Source: a bacterium
Lineage (GTDB): Bacteria > Patescibacteriota > Minisyncoccia > UBA6257 > Colwellbacteraceae
Assembly: GCA_021811305.1 (NCBI GenBank)
Contig: JAJZPD010000028.1
Span: 1 to 8,647 of the forward strand
Direction: 5' to 3'
DNA: 8,647 nucleotides
The number at the start of each line of letters is the position of its first letter. Position 1 is the first letter of the stretch. Shown piece after piece: positions 8,536-8,647 of this stretch. Under the pieces are notes generated by a model. That model worked only from the letters and a program-made list of their open reading frames with translations, made no database searches and had not been told where the DNA came from. Both the position numbers and the translations under genes were made by a program.

Positions 8536-8647
8536 CGTCGTCTTCCTCTTTTATTTCCACCGGCCGCTCGTCAGCGCCGACCAGTTCGACCGAAAGGCCA
8601 AGCGCTTTAAGTTCGTTCACCATGACGTTGAACGAGGCTGGTATGTT
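8528..8647 (-). CDS. rpoB: DNA-directed RNA polymerase subunit beta, C-terminal end (partial)
   Basis: The window edge cuts this gene, leaving the last 39 codons and a TAA. The product begins NIPASFNVMVNELKALGLSVEL, the conserved beta C-terminus (compare PESFKVLVKELQSLGLDVEL-type sequences) that packs against beta prime. It is followed by an acidic tail ending EEDDDE. The stop lies inside the rpoC start region (ATGAATAA), so rpoB and rpoC overlap by 8 bases and are almost certainly co-transcribed and translationally coupled. Confidence 0.93.

Overview
The window reads as a piece of a bacterial chromosome, probably from the Candidate Phyla Radiation (Patescibacteria, Parcubacteria-like). This placement is an inference. 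It rests on a compact 1188-residue RpoC without the large lineage inserts, an S6 protein with a charged C-terminal tail ending in a short helix, an SSB ending in PEDLPF, and intergenic spacers built from repeated A/T-rich words. TGA is used as a normal stop (MFS gene), so the TGA-recoded CPR lineages are disfavoured.

Right part (about 3743-8647, all on the minus strand, read right to left): the last 39 codons of rpoB, then rpoC (8-nt overlap with rpoB), a short structured leader, rpsF (S6), ssb, rpsR (S18), and a strong intrinsic terminator. This is one informational transcription unit: the RNA polymerase large subunits joined directly to the classical S6-SSB-S18 cluster.

Left part (1-3742): three genes that look accessory. 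A PAP2/BcrC-type membrane phosphatase and an MFS transporter lie on the minus strand. A plus-strand di-heme cytochrome b (b6-like histidine spacing) converges on the MFS gene. Each has a plausible -35/-10 pair very close to its start codon and no Shine-Dalgarno sequence, so leaderless or nearly leaderless mRNAs are likely. The spacers around these genes share a family of short words (gcgcaaaa, aaaagctaaaa), and the first 300 bases hold REP-like hairpins and a long-range inverted repeat.

The points most worth a second look are: the orphan cytochrome b with a roughly 200-residue loop and no visible redox partner; the RpoC trigger loop reading LTLNTKH where most bacteria have LTMRTFH; the structured rpoC-rpsF junction as a candidate S6:S18 autoregulatory leader; and the repeat words that border every accessory gene and run into the phosphatase C-terminus. 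I found no tRNA, rRNA, CRISPR array, transposase or integrase.
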